Origin: Ramlibacter terrae | GTDB taxonomy: Bacteria > Pseudomonadota > Gammaproteobacteria > Burkholderiales > Burkholderiaceae_C | DNA: 64,000 nt | Reading direction: 5' to 3' | Assembly: GCA_013127575.1 (NCBI GenBank) | Contig: CP053418.1 | Coordinates: 2,976,001 to 3,040,000 of the forward strand | Shown here: piece by piece, positions 12,001-22,154 of the stretch | Numbering within the stretch: the stretch's first letter is position 1 | How the letters are laid out: the number at the start of each line of letters is the position of its first letter | Notes under the pieces: generated by a model | Databases searched by the model: none | The model's input: only the letters and a program-made list of their open reading frames with translations | Told to the model about the DNA's origin: nothing | Position numbers and translations under genes: made by a program

Positions 12001-15000
12001 GATGCCGGCGAAGGCGGCGTCGAGCGCGGCCTGCACGTCGGCGGTGGTGGCGCCGGTGGAGATCGCATCGGTGACGTAGTCGACGCCGCCGTGCGTGAAG
12101 GTCAGGGTGAAGCTGGCTTCGGCGGCGGCGCTGTCGATGACGACGCGCTGCTCCTCGGCGACAGCCGCGCGGCCGGCGCGCACTTCGAACGGCGCGGCGG
12201 TGGCGTTGTCGAGGTTCGCGTAGTCGGTGACGAAGTCGGCGATGTTGCGGCCGGCGAGCGCGCCCCGGAAGGCGAGGCGGTAGTTCTCGAACCGGGCGTC
12301 GGAGGCATCGACGGTGACGGCGACGTTGCCCGCGCCGATGTTGCCCAGCGCTTCCAGTGCGGCTCGGATGTTGGCGGCGGGGTGGCCGCGTCGTCGCTGT
12401 AGGCGATGGCCGCGGTGGTCAGGCCGTCGTGGGTGATCGTGAAGCTGCCGCTCGGGGTGGCGGCGTCGAGGTCGAGCGCGACACGGAGGTTGGCGACGTT
12501 CGCGCTGGCGAGCGCGCCGCCGAAGGTCACGCGGTAGGCGTCGCCGTCCATGGCGACCGAGACCGAGCCGGCGCTGCCGAGCGCGGCGTTCAGTGCGTCC
12601 TGCACCTGCTGCGCCGTCGCGCCGATCCGCAGGCCGGAGGTGGTGTAGGTGACGTTGTTGCGCTTGAGGCTGAGGTCAGAGCCGCCGGTGGCGGTGGTGT
12701 CGATCAGCACGCGCTGCGTCTCGCCGCGCGAATCCACGCCCCGGCGCTGGGTGGACGACAGGATGGCGCCCGCCGGTTCTCCCCGACCGTGATGTCGCCG
12801 ATGTTCTGGAACGCCCCGGATCCGCGGAACTCGATGTCGTAGCGGTGGCCGCCGGTGAACTGGCCGTCGACGAAGGTGACGACGATGTCGGCCGGAGGCG
12901 CGCCGAGCAGCAGCGCGATGGCGTTCTTCAGGCGGGTCTTGTTGTTCTCGACGTCGTTCTGGACGTAGCGGACGGTCTGACGACGAACCGTTCAGCGTCA
13001 GCTGGAAGTCGCCCTTGGTGCTGTAGGGCGTCGTGAAGACGAGGCTCTTGATCTCGTTGAGGCCCAGCATCGTCGCCAGCACCTCGGTCACGCTCACGTC
13101 CACGACGGGCGTGTCGCGCAGGTGCTCGATCGTGATCTGCTTGATCTCGTCGACGCCGGCTGGGCCGGGCGCGTCGTGGTGACGCTGGTGCTGGCGCCCG
13201 CGGCGGGGATCTGCACGGCCAGCCCGGTGACGTTCTCGCCCGCCAGGTCGCCGGTGAATTCGACGGTGTAGCCGCCGATGCGGTTGCCGCTGACGACGAC
13301 GTTGCCGGCGCCGATGCCGGTGAGCGACTCGAGCGCGGAGGTCAGCTGCGCCAGGACCGGGCGTTGCCGGCCTTGGGGTCGAGCGTGATGTCCGCCTGGT
13401 CGCCGCCGCGCGTGAAGCGCAGGGTGCCGGTGGTGGCGGCGACGTCCAGTTCGAGCAGCGTGTTCTGCGAGATCGTCTGGGCGTCGCGGGCGGCGATGGT
13501 CACGCCGCGGTTGATGTTGACCTTGAGGTCGCTCGAGCTGACGACCAGGTCGTCGATGCCGATGAAGCCGGCCAGGCCGGCGGAGGCCTGCAGCGCGGTG
13601 AACTTGCGGGTCGCGTCCGCCGTGTCCGTCATCAGCGCCAGGGCGAAGTCGACGTTGCCCAGTTCGAGGCCGACGGCGTCGTCGGTGCCGCCGGACATGC
13701 CGGCGAACGCATCGATGCCCTCGCCGCCGATGGACAGCACCTTCACGGTGATGACGCTGCCGTCCGACAGCGTCACTTCCTGCGTGCGCGATTCGATCCC
13801 GAAGCTGCCTTCCACGTGAAAGTAGCCGGCCACGTCGATCTCGAGATCGCCGGTGGCGCGCAGCAGCTCGCCGCTGCCGCCGTCCATGGAGAACTCGGTG
13901 CCGCCGAGGGTCAGAACGGTCGCGTCGGCGGAGAAGTCCACCACTTCGTCGTCGGGCAGCGCGGCCGGTTGACGAACACTGGACGTTGGTCGCCTTGACG
14001 GTGACCGCGTCGACGCCGACCCGGGCCGGCGGCGCCGGCGGAGGCCTGCAGCGACGTCCAGCTGCGGGTCGCATCGTCCTTCGCCGTGAACATGGCCAGT
14101 GCGAAATCGAAGTCCTCGATCTGCAGGCCGGTGGCGCCATCGGTGCCGCCGTCGACGCCGACGAAAGCGTCGATGTCCGCGCCGGCGATGGCCAGCATGT
14201 CGGTCTGCAGGACCGTCCCGTCGGACAGCGTCACCTCCCGGTTCCGCTTGTCGGGGAACAGGTCGCCTTCGGCCTGCACGAAGCCGAACAGGTCGAGCTT
14301 CAGGTGGCCCGAGGCGCGCAGCAGCGTGCCGAGGTCGCCATCGGCTTCCGGTCCATGCTGGCGTCGGCGCCGGTGGCCACGGTCAGCTTGTGGGCGCCGG
14401 AGAAGTCGGCGACCTCGTCGAGCGGATCGCCGGCGCGGTTGACCACGATTTCGAGCTGCTCGCCCGTCAGCGTCAGGCCCTCGATGCCCACCAGGCCGGC
14501 GGAACCGGCGGTGGCGTAGGCCGAGGTCCGAGGAGCGGGTGCCGCCCTGCTCGCGCATCAGCGCGACGGCGACGCTGGCGTCGGTGAGGGCGAGGCCCAG
14601 CGCGTCGGCGGTGCCGCCGTTGACACCGGCGAAGGCATCGACGCTGTCGAGGCCGACCGTCACGAGGTCGACGGTGACTTCCGTGTCGTCGGCCAGCGTG
14701 AGCGTGTGGGTGCGGCTTTCGACCGCGAAGCCGCCTTCGACCTGCAGGAAGCCGAACACGTCGAGCTTCGCGTGGCCGGTGGCGCGCAGCATGACGCCGG
14801 CGCTGCCGTCGAGGTCCAGCGACAGCATGTCGTCGGGACCGGGGCCCGTGACGATGTCGAGCGCTTCGTCCGCGTAATCGAGCACGGTGCCGTCGGCGGC
14901 GGCGGAGTTGACCGCCACGGCCAGGCTGTCGCCCGAGAGCGTGAGGCCGTCGATGCCGACGAGCGCGACCGATTCGGCGGAAGCCTGCAGGCTGTTCCGG

Positions 15001-18000
15001 CGCGCGTGCCGCCCTGCTCCCGGCCATGGCCGGGCCGAACTCGACGCCGCTGATCGCGACGCCCAGTGCATCGGCGGTGCCGCCCCCGACGCCCACGAAG
15101 GCGTCGAGCCCGGTGCCGCCCAGCGTCAGCAGGTCGACGTCGACTTCACCGGATTCGTCCACGCCCGGGGTCGAAGCCAGGTCGGCGATGTGCAGCGTTT
15201 CGGTGCGGCGCTCGATGGCGAGGCTGCCGGACGCACGGAAGAAGCCGCGCACGTCGATGGCGAATTCGCCGGCGGCGCTCATCATGGCGCCGTCTTCGCC
15301 GTCGAGGTCGAGCGACACGCCCAGCCCCGGGCCGGTCGCCACTTCGAGCGGGCTGGCCGAGAAGTCGATCACGTGGCCGTTGGCGTCGGCGCGGTTCAAC
15401 TGCACCTGCACCGACGTCGCCTTGGCTTCGATGCCGGTCACGCCGACCAGTTCGGCGCGGCCGGCGCCGGCCTGCAGCGCGCTCCACTGGCGCGCCACCG
15501 TGGGGCTGGAGGCCGGGAGGTTCTCGCGCAGCAGCGCCAGCGCGAAGCCGACGTCTTCGAGCTCGATCCCGACCGCGTCCGGCGTGCCGTGGTTCATGCC
15601 CACGAACGCATCGACACCGTCGGCGCCGATCGTCAGCGCGCCGACTTCGACTTCGGTGCCGTCGTCGAGCGTCACTTGCTCGGTCGACTTGGTGACCGCG
15701 AAGCTGCCCACCACACGGAAGAAGCCGAAGGCGTCGACCTCGATGGTGCCGCGCGCTTCCAGCAATTCGCCGCGCTGGCCGTCCATGTTGAGCGTGATGC
15801 CGGTGCCGCCGGTGGGCACCACCACGGACTGCGCCGCGTAATCCACCACGGGCCCGCCCTGCAGGCTGGCGCTGTTGACGCTCACGCCGAGGTTCGAGGC
15901 GGCGGGGGTCAGGCCCTCGATGCCGGCCACTTCGATGCCGGCCGCCGTGGCGCTCAGGCTGGTCCAGCTGCGCGCCGGGTCGGCGCGGTCGGTGGTGGCC
16001 AGGGCCGGGCCGAATTCGACGCCGTGCAGGTCGAGGCCCACGCGGTCCTCGTTGCCGCCGCCGGTGCCGATGAAGGCTTCGACGTTGGCGGCGCCCGGGG
16101 TGAACAGCTGCGTGTCGACGACTTCGCCGTCGGACAGCGTCAGCGACGCGTCGCTGCGGCCGAAAGCGAAGCCGCCCGAAGCCTGGAAGAAGCCGAAGAT
16201 GTCGACGTCGATCGTGCCGGACGCCTGCAGCAGGTCGCCCTGCGCGCCGTCCATGTCGAACTCGACTTCGCTGTCGGGGCCGGTCGCGACCAGCACGGAG
16301 TTGCCGGAGAAATCGAGGACGTGGTCACCCGGCGTGGTGGCGCGGTTGATCACCACGTCCAGGCTGTCGGCCGACATCTCGAGGCCGTCGATGCCTTCGA
16401 AGGCCACGCGGCCGGTGACGGCTTTGAGCGCCTGCCAGCCGCGCGCGTCGTTGGCCGCTTCGGTGAAGAGGCCCAGCGCGAAGGTGACGTCGCTGGCGCC
16501 GAAGCCGATGAAGTCGTCGCTACCGGTGTTGATGCCGACTGGCCCGCCAGGCCGGTGCCGCCGATCAGCAGTTGCCGCACTTCGACCGTGCCGCCGCCGG
16601 CCGGGTCGAGCGTGGAGGTGTCGCCCCAACTCACGGCCGGTCGCCGCTGGCATGCAGGAAGTCGCCGATGACGATCTCCGCGCCGCCCAGCGCCGGGTCG
16701 TGGGCGTTGGCGCCCATGTCGGCGGAGAACGTGTGGGTGAGGTCACCCGCATCGATGGTCTGGTTGGCGACGCTCGTGCCGCGCTGGTTGACGCGCAGGA
16801 CCACGGTGTCGGCCGAGAGGGACACGGCGGTGCCCACGCTCGCCGCCAGCGCACCGCTGGCTTCGAGCGCGAGGCCGTCGGCGTGCACCAGCAGCGCCAG
16901 TTCGCCATCGCCGATGCCGAGCTGGAAGTCGCCGGCGGAAACCTGCGCGGCCACGTTCTGGCCGAGCACGGCCATCGTGTTGTCGGCCGCGTTGCGCTGG
17001 AACCCGAAGTCGCCGCTGATCGACAGGCCGCCGCCCGGGTCGGCTTCGACGCCGGTGGCGGACACCGCCAGCTGGTTCGGGCCGGCCGGCAGGTTGCCGA
17101 AGGTGTAGCTGTAGTCGCCGGCGAAGGCCAGTTCGGTGCCGGTGAAGGCCTTGTCGGTGCTGTTGTAGGCGAAGCGGACCGACTGCGCCGAGATGACGAA
17201 GTCTTCGGCGTCGAGGTGGGCCGCGCCGCGGGCTTCCATGGCCACGCCGTCGGCGCTGCTCACCAGGCCGAATTCGCCGTCGGTGATGCCGACTTCCGGG
17301 CCGCCCGCCGCGAAGGAGGCGGTGACGTTGCTCGCGGCGATGAGGAAGGCGGTGTCGTCGATGGAGATGCCCATCTCGCCCGACAGGCCGATGCCGGTGC
17401 CGTCCAGGCTGGCTTGCAGCGCGCCGGAGAGCAGCAGGTATTCGCCGCGCTGGCCGTCGCTGTCGAAGACGTGGCCGCCGCCGACGTCGATCGCCGCGGC
17501 GCCGGACAGGTCCAGCACCTTGTCGGCGGGCGCGCCGCCCACGGTGCCCAGCGCCCGGCCGGTCGCGAAGGCCAGCGGCGTGCCGCCGGCGCCGACGCCG
17601 ATCGTCAGCGGGCCCATGACGGCGGAAGCGCCGCCGACGGAGCCTTCGGCGAACACCCAGCCGAGGTCGCTGGCCGGGTCGGTCACGTCGACCAGCAGCA
17701 GGCCGAGGTCGACGTCGTCGAGCGTGAAGCCCCAGCTGTCCGGATCGTCGGCGTCCGGGCCCATCCAGCCGGTGCCGTCCTCGATGCTCAGTTTCCAGTA
17801 GTCGACCTCGAGCGTGCCGCCGCCGTTCGGGTTGGCGATGGTCTCGTTGCCGTCGTAGCCCACGGTGAACGTGCCGTCCACCCACATGTTGCTGCCGACG
17901 CTGATGCGGCCGCTGAAGCCGAACGGGTCGACGTCGGTGAAGTAGTGGTTGTTGAGCAGCAGGCCGAGCTGGTCGAGGCTGTTGCTGGGCACGAAGTCGA

Positions 18001-18781
18001 GCAGCAGCGCCGTGGTGTCGTCGATCTCGTGCGCGGTGAGGCGCAGGCCGTCGGAGAGCTCGTCGATCTCGAACCAGATGCCGGCATCCTTCTGGATGAA
18101 GCCGGTGCCGGTGTCGAACCGGCCGGACACCGAGCCGAAGCTCATGATGTCGAAGATGTCGCCTTCGGACGGCGCGTAGCCGGTGCCGTACAGCGCCAGG
18201 TCCAGCGAACCGTCGAGGGTGGCCAGCCCGGCCACGTCGACGACGTCGTAGCGCGAGTCGCCGGTGTTGAATTGCGTCGCGGCGGTGGTTCCGCCGATCT
18301 CGATGACGAGCGTGCCGGACTGGCTCTGGGTGAAGGTGCCGTAGTTCTGGTAGCCGGGCGAGTAGCCGGGAGAGATGGTGCCGTCGTTGAAGACGTCGAG
18401 CGCGATGTCGCCGCTGCCGCCCATGACCTGGCCGTCCTGCACCACGAAGGCGCCTTCCGGGAAGGCCAGGCGGTCGTCGTAGTTGGCGAGGTCGAAGGCC
18501 GCGCTGTCCACCGCGAACTCGACCATGCCGCGGGACTGGCTCGCCTGCCGGAGGATCTGGGCGACGACCGTGCTGGAAGACTGGGTCGCCTGCTGCGCCA
18601 CCACCCGGTAGGCGCTGTCATAGGCTTCGACGGAGAGCTGGTCGTCGTCGCGGTCGGGAAGCATCACGGTGCGGGCGGCACCGAGGACCGGGTCTGCTGA
18701 CAGGAGAACGCGTGGTTCCAGCGGTTCCAGCCGGAAAGCCTCCCGCAGGCGGTTGGCGATGCTCGTTCTTTTTGCTCTCAT
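1..18781 (-). CDS. Giant LEPR-XLL repeat surface-type protein, 3' end beyond window
   Basis: The N-terminus (ATG at 18781) carries the motif LEPLEPRVLLSADP at about residues 18-31. This is the hallmark of the LEPR-XLL N-terminal domain found on very large Gram-negative repeat proteins. Residues to about 270 are beta-rich and resemble autotransporter-associated repeats (GTLVIEIGG, then LATLDGSLDLALYG). From about residue 700 to the window edge the protein is a tandem array of modules of 155-200 residues. Each has an anchor such as DAFAGVNGGTDDA, a VDFALALM-type strand and a DLLTIGASG-type end. Two larger inserts lie at about 7260-8960 and 11760-13540. No stop or C-terminal anchor is in the window, so at least 6,200 residues are encoded. 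About 25 frame changes interrupt the reading; because module similarity continues across each, I treat them as base errors. A surface, adhesin-like or matrix role is an inference from architecture only. The secretion route is unknown. Confidence 0.85.
7260..8960 (-). repeat. Insert segment 1 within the giant protein gene
   Basis: This stretch of about 570 codons interrupts the regular module spacing (anchors at 6955 and 9140). It encodes a different set of beta-rich motifs: GIGxxNV-type turns followed by GGYTVEFxGxLxG, then VDEVKQITIEALRGD, SLVFSTPYSTTGTY, DVENNKAAIKKAL, and AL-LxxIGAGNVLV followed by FRGELAGRDI. The same motifs recur in the same order at 11760-13540. The IGxGNV-V...F.G.LAG pattern is familiar from large planctomycete and proteobacterial repeat proteins. 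Its function is unknown. Confidence 0.7.
11760..13540 (-). repeat. Insert segment 2, paralogous copy of insert 1
   Basis: It is collinear with 7260-8960. Examples are GVDEIKQITIEHLRD against GVDEVKQITIEALRG, SLVFTTPYSTKG against SLVFSTPYSTTG, and LTGIGAGNVVVSGNRIGGYT against VGASNVQVTGTRIGGYT. By eye more than half of the residues match over about 570 positions. The two copies lie about 4.5 kb apart with six ordinary modules between them. Confidence 0.7.
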
Positions 18782-18856
18782 TTGTGCGATACCCGTCTAG
18801 CGCCAGGCGAGCCCGGCCGGTCTCCTGCAATCTTCCGTTTGCAGAAAGCAATGCGT

Positions 18857-18901
18857 GTAACGGGAAAGAATTACCTGGACGCGGCAAACAATTCCCGTTA
18901 C
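18857..18901. promoter_or_regulatory. Inverted repeat in the LEPR-XLL / carbamoyltransferase divergent region
   Basis: Perfect 10-base arms GTAACGGGAA (18857-18866) and TTCCCGTTAC (18892-18901) are separated by 25 bases. They lie 76 bases upstream of the giant gene start and about 165 upstream of the carbamoyltransferase start, in the 284-base gap 18782-19065. They could be an operator for a dimeric regulator or an mRNA hairpin in the giant gene leader. A TATATA stretch sits at 18914-18919. I see nothing else recognisable in the gap. Confidence 0.4.
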
Positions 18902-19065
18902 GAGCGGTCACGACTATATAGGGGGCGTACCTATCGGACCAGTCCTACCTCGTTGTGGGAACGCAATTCATCCTCGAGTGGGACTTACGTCATGATCCAT
19001 GTAGGAATTCTCTGTATTCGCCTTGCAGAATCCTCTGCATTCGCGCCCCGCTTGGCCCCCCGTCC

Positions 19066-20593
19066 ATGAACCTGCTTGCCGTCTCGATCCCGCCGCATGA
19101 CGCCAACCTGACGTATTTCGACGGGAACCGGCTGCAATTCGTGAAATATGAACGGTTCGCGCAGAAAAAAGATTCCATTTCGAGCACCTTCCGGACTGGA
19201 AGCCGGCGGCCGAGGCGGCGCTTGGCCGAGAGACGGGCGCGGTCGACGACGTCGTGTTCACCTTCGACCCGGGCGCTCTTCCCGCAGGGCTGCGGGCGGC
19301 CCTGCCGGGAGACCTGCTCGGCCGCCTCGTCACCGACGGTTCCAAGGCCGAGCGGCTGCCGGCGGCCGTCTGCGACCACCGGGGTGCGGCGGGGCTGGCT
19401 GATCAGCCACCACTATTCGCACGCCCTGAGCACCGGATGCTCGAACAGCGCACCCCGGACGTGCAGGTGGTGATCGATGGGCTGGGCGATACCCGGCCGT
19501 GGAGCGTGTACCGCGGAGAGGCCCCGGTGGCGCGCGGCCACGTCCGCAACGGCTCGATCGGCTGGGGCATGCGCGAGGCCGGCAAGCTGCTGGGCGTCCA
19601 GTACGGCCACTACAACGACATCGCCGGCAAGGTGATGGGGCTGCAGGCGTACGGCACGGTCGATCCCGGCTACCTGGCCTGGCTGGACCGTTTCGGGTTC
19701 GAGCAGCTGCGCGACATCTGGTCCGTGGAGCACTGGCACGCCTGGCGCGGCGACGCGCTGGTCGGCGGGCTCAGCCTCCTCGACTGGATCGCCACCGTGC
19801 ACCTCCGGATGGGCCGCATGCTGGTGGCGTTCTTCCAGCGCCACGCGGCCCCCGGCGACGTCGTTTCCTATTCGGGCGGCGTGGCCCAGAACGTAATGTG
19901 GAACAGCATGCTGCGCGCGCACTTCCCCAACCTGGTGGTGCCGCCCCACGCCTCCGACGAGGGCCTGAGCCTCGGCGGCATCGAATGGCTGCGGCGGCAG
20001 CACGGCCTCCCTCCGCTGGAGTTGCCCGGCTTCCCGTTCGCGCAGGCCGACGCCGCGGTACCGCCGCCGAGCGGCGCGACGGTCGAAGCGGCCACGCGCC
20101 TGCTGGCCGCCGGCAAGGTGGTCGGCTGGTACCGGGGCCACGGCGAGATCGGTCCGCGCGCCTCGGGCAACCGGTCCATCCTGATGGACCCGCGCCTGCC
20201 GCAAGGCAAGGACCTGCTCAACCGGGTGAAGCGGCGCGAGCCCTACCGCCCGTTCGGCGCTTCGGTCCTGCGGCGCCTCCACGACACGCACTTCGCAGGC
20301 GCGCAGGACGCCTTCATGCTGCAGTCCTGCCGGTGCGGCAGCCCGGCGCCTTCCCGGCAATCACGCACGTCGACCATAGCTGCCGCGTGCAGGCGGTGGA
20401 CAGCGCCGCCAACCGCGTGTTCGCCGGGCTGCTGGAAGCCTTCCACGACCGCACCGGCTGCCCGGTGCTCGCCAACACCAGCCTCAACCTGGCCGGCAAG
20501 CCGATCGCGGCGCACCCGGACCATGCGCGGCAGCTGTTCGCCGAATCGGAGATCGACGCGGTGGTGATCGGCGACGAGCTGCTGGCGCGCTGA
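19066..20593 (+). CDS. Carbamoyltransferase (NodU/CmcH/TobZ family)
   Basis: This enzyme class transfers a carbamoyl group from carbamoyl phosphate to hydroxyls of sugars or natural products, through a carbamoyl-adenylate. The start MNLLAVSIPPHDANLTYFDG is typical of the N-terminal Kae1-like domain. The metal-site motif SHHYSHALS is encoded near 19405-19430, and SGGVAQNVMWNSM near 19875. The C-terminal YrdC-like half has GPRASGNRSILMDPR and, near the end, CPVLANTSLNLAGKPI. The length of about 508 codons is somewhat short for the family. At least four frame changes (about 19205, 19390, 19430 and 20330) must be bridged. It is divergent from the giant LEPR-XLL gene and convergent with the oxygenase gene (stops adjacent at 20591-20596). 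The acceptor is unknown; decoration of a surface glycan is plausible from the region but not shown. Confidence 0.82.
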
Positions 20594-21119
20594 TCAGCCC
20601 GGACGCCGCTCCGGCGGCAGCAGCATGTTGATGTTGAGCACCATCCGCCAGTCGGCGTCGGTGCACGAGGCGCCGGTGTGCCGCACGCGCGTGTCGAACA
20701 GCACCAGCCGGTTCGCGACGCTGTCCACCCGCCGTCCGCCCTCGAACAGCGTGTAGCCGTTGTTGGTGTTCAGGTAGAAGATCGCCGTGGTGGCGTCGGG
20801 CCGCCGGATGTCCACGTGCAGCCCGTATTCGACGTGCCGCGTGTTGCGCGCGGTGCGATTCAGCTTGATGCGGTACAGCTCGATGGGGTCGAGCTTCTTC
20901 AGCAGCGGCCGCAGCAGCGGCAGGAAATGCGATTCGTGGCGCAGGTTGCCCTTGCTCAGGAAGAAGCCGTGCACCTGCTGGTTGTTGTCCTCCGGGGCCG
21001 GTGGGCGCCGGGGGCCCCCGTCAGCACGCGCGTGGTGCCCCGGGGAAATCCGGCGCCTGCAAGCCCCGGCACAGCGCCCGGAAGCTTTGCGGACCGAGGT
21101 AGTCGTCGAAGATCTGCAT
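20594..21119 (-). CDS. Small 2OG-Fe(II) oxygenase superfamily protein
   Basis: About 174 residues, starting MQIFDDYLGPQSF. The C-terminal half holds the HxD...H iron triad, LHVDIRRPD followed about 45 residues later by TRVRHTGAS. A downstream Arg (DWRMVLNINM) is a candidate 2-oxoglutarate-binding residue. The fold resembles short prolyl-4-hydroxylase-like proteins. The ATG lies one base after the stop of the LysR gene, so it may be the distal gene of a LysR-oxygenase transcript. One or two frame changes lie near 21000-21040. The substrate is unknown: it could belong with the neighbouring carbamoyltransferase or with the LysR/phosphonate locus. It is much shorter than the phosphonate hydroxylase PhnY*, so I do not equate them. 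Confidence 0.65.
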
Positions 21120-21120
21120 G

Positions 21121-22017
21121 TCAGGCCGCCGCCCGCGCGCGGGTGCGCCAGCTCGCCGCGATCGGCTCGATGGTGTCGAAGAAGGCCCGCAGCATCCGCA
21201 TCTCGCGCCGCTCCGCCGGGCACAGCACGTGGGCATAGGTGAACACCTCGGCGCCGGCGATCTTGACCGCATGCAGGCCCGGGCCGGGCACGAACTCCAC
21301 CGAGGACACCGCCGCGATGCCGAGCCCTTGCAGCACGGCCTCGCGGATCACCTCGCGGCTGGCGACTTCCATCACCACGTCGACCGCGACGCCCGCTTCG
21401 GCCAGCGCCCGCTCCAGCTCGCTGCGCGTGGTGGAGCCGCGCTCGCGCATGATCAGCCGTTCGCCTTCGAGGTCCGCCATGCGGATGCTGCGGCGCCGGG
21501 CGAAGCGATGCGCCGACGGCGCGATGATCACGACGGGGTGGCGGCTGAAGGGCACCGAGAGGAAGCGCTCGTCGGCCACCGTCTGCGCCAGCACGCCGAC
21601 GTCGGCGTCGTAGTTCACCAGCCGCTCCAGCACCGAACTGGAGTTGCCGGTGCTCACCGTCACCTTGATCGCCGGATACTGCTGCGTGAACGCCACCAGC
21701 ATCCGGGTGACGTGGTGCGGACCGACCGCGGCCACGCGCAGGTGGCCGGTGCGCAGCTCGCCGGCGTCCTTGAGCAGTTCCACCGCGTCGGCTTCGAGCG
21801 AAAAGATCTGCTGCGCCACCTGCATCAGCTGCTCGCCCATCTCGGTCAGGCGCACGCGGCGGCCGCTGCGGTGGAACAGCTCCACGTCGTAGCTCTCCTC
21901 GAGGAAGCGCACCTGCGTGGTGATGGTGGGCTGGCTCACGTGCAGGCTTTCGGCCGCGCGCGTGAAGCTGCCGGCGCGGGCGACGGCATAGAACGAACGT
22001 AGTTGGGTCAGGCGCAT
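21121..22017 (-). CDS. LysR-family transcriptional regulator of the phosphonate operon
   Basis: An intact 298-residue reading frame, one of the few without a break. The N-terminal winged helix-turn-helix starts MRLTQLRSFYAVARAGSFT, with recognition-helix region LHVSQPTITTQVRFLEES. Residues from about 90 form the periplasmic-binding-protein-like effector domain. It is divergent from phnD, with 137 bases between the starts. LysR proteins commonly sit like this beside 2-aminoethylphosphonate and phosphonoacetate operons and activate them when the substrate or a derivative binds. Control of phnDCEA-adh-phnY is inferred from this arrangement. Confidence 0.88.
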   Translation of the reverse strand: MRLTQLRSFYAVARAGSFTRAAESLHVSQPTITTQVRFLEESYDVELFHRSGRRVRLTEMGEQLMQVAQQIFSLEADAVELLKDAGELRTGHLRVAAVGPHHVTRMLVAFTQQYPAIKVTVSTGNSSSVLERLVNYDADVGVLAQTVADERFLSVPFSRHPVVIIAPSAHRFARRRSIRMADLEGERLIMRERGSTTRSELERALAEAGVAVDVVMEVASREVIREAVLQGLGIAAVSSVEFVPGPGLHAVKIAGAEVFTYAHVLCPAERREMRMLRAFFDTIEPIAASWRTRARAAA

Positions 22018-22042
22018 GGCTCGGTGTTATCCCGGACGATCC

Positions 22043-22056
22043 ATAGGTTCCTTATA
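22043..22056. promoter_or_regulatory. Possible LysR box between the regulator and phnD
   Basis: The sequence TAGGTTCCTTATA (22044-22056) fits the T-N11-A rule for LysR boxes and has a partial dyad, ATAGG/CCTTAT. It lies about 100 bases before the phnD start and 26 bases before the LysR start, which suits both autoregulation and activation. The pattern is short and can occur by chance. Confidence 0.35.
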
Positions 22057-22154
22057 TACAAACGGCGAAATAATTGAATTGGGGGAATACATCGGTGTCA
22101 CGAGAATGCCATCGGGGAGACTGAGAGTTGCGCCCAACAACACTGGAGATCCAC

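Larger units (their letters stand above)
1100..16600 (-). repeat. Tandem protein-coding module array (about 23 copies)
   Basis: Anchors of the form F-x-G-x-x-G are encoded near 1200, 1865, 2475, 3460, 4020, 4565, 5160, 5735, 6400, 6955, 9140, 9610, 10090, 10565, 11085, 11550, 13690, 14150, 14620, 15090, 15595, 16065 and 16530. Typical spacing is 460-600 bases. Two subtypes are visible. Left of about 6800 the anchors read FVGVGGPYL and are often followed by acidic D-x-N-x-N-G loops. Right of that they read FAGVNGGTDDA with shorter linkers. Each module follows the order anchor, FALALM strand, FVGIDG motif, INRA motif, VDF, VATG, DMDG-GELLRATG, DVFGFFQVEG, VTLSDG. Boundaries are estimates, because frame changes occur within the array. 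Confidence 0.8.

Noticed and set aside
1..18781. Regular spacing suggesting a CRISPR array or DNA satellite
   Set aside because: The period is 460-600 bases, copies are diverged at DNA level but conserved as protein, and there are no short identical repeats with unique spacers.
20594..21119. 2OG oxygenase as the aminoethylphosphonate hydroxylase PhnY*
   Set aside because: It is only about 174 residues and P4H-like; PhnY* is a longer phytanoyl-CoA-dioxygenase-type protein, and no PhnZ is present.
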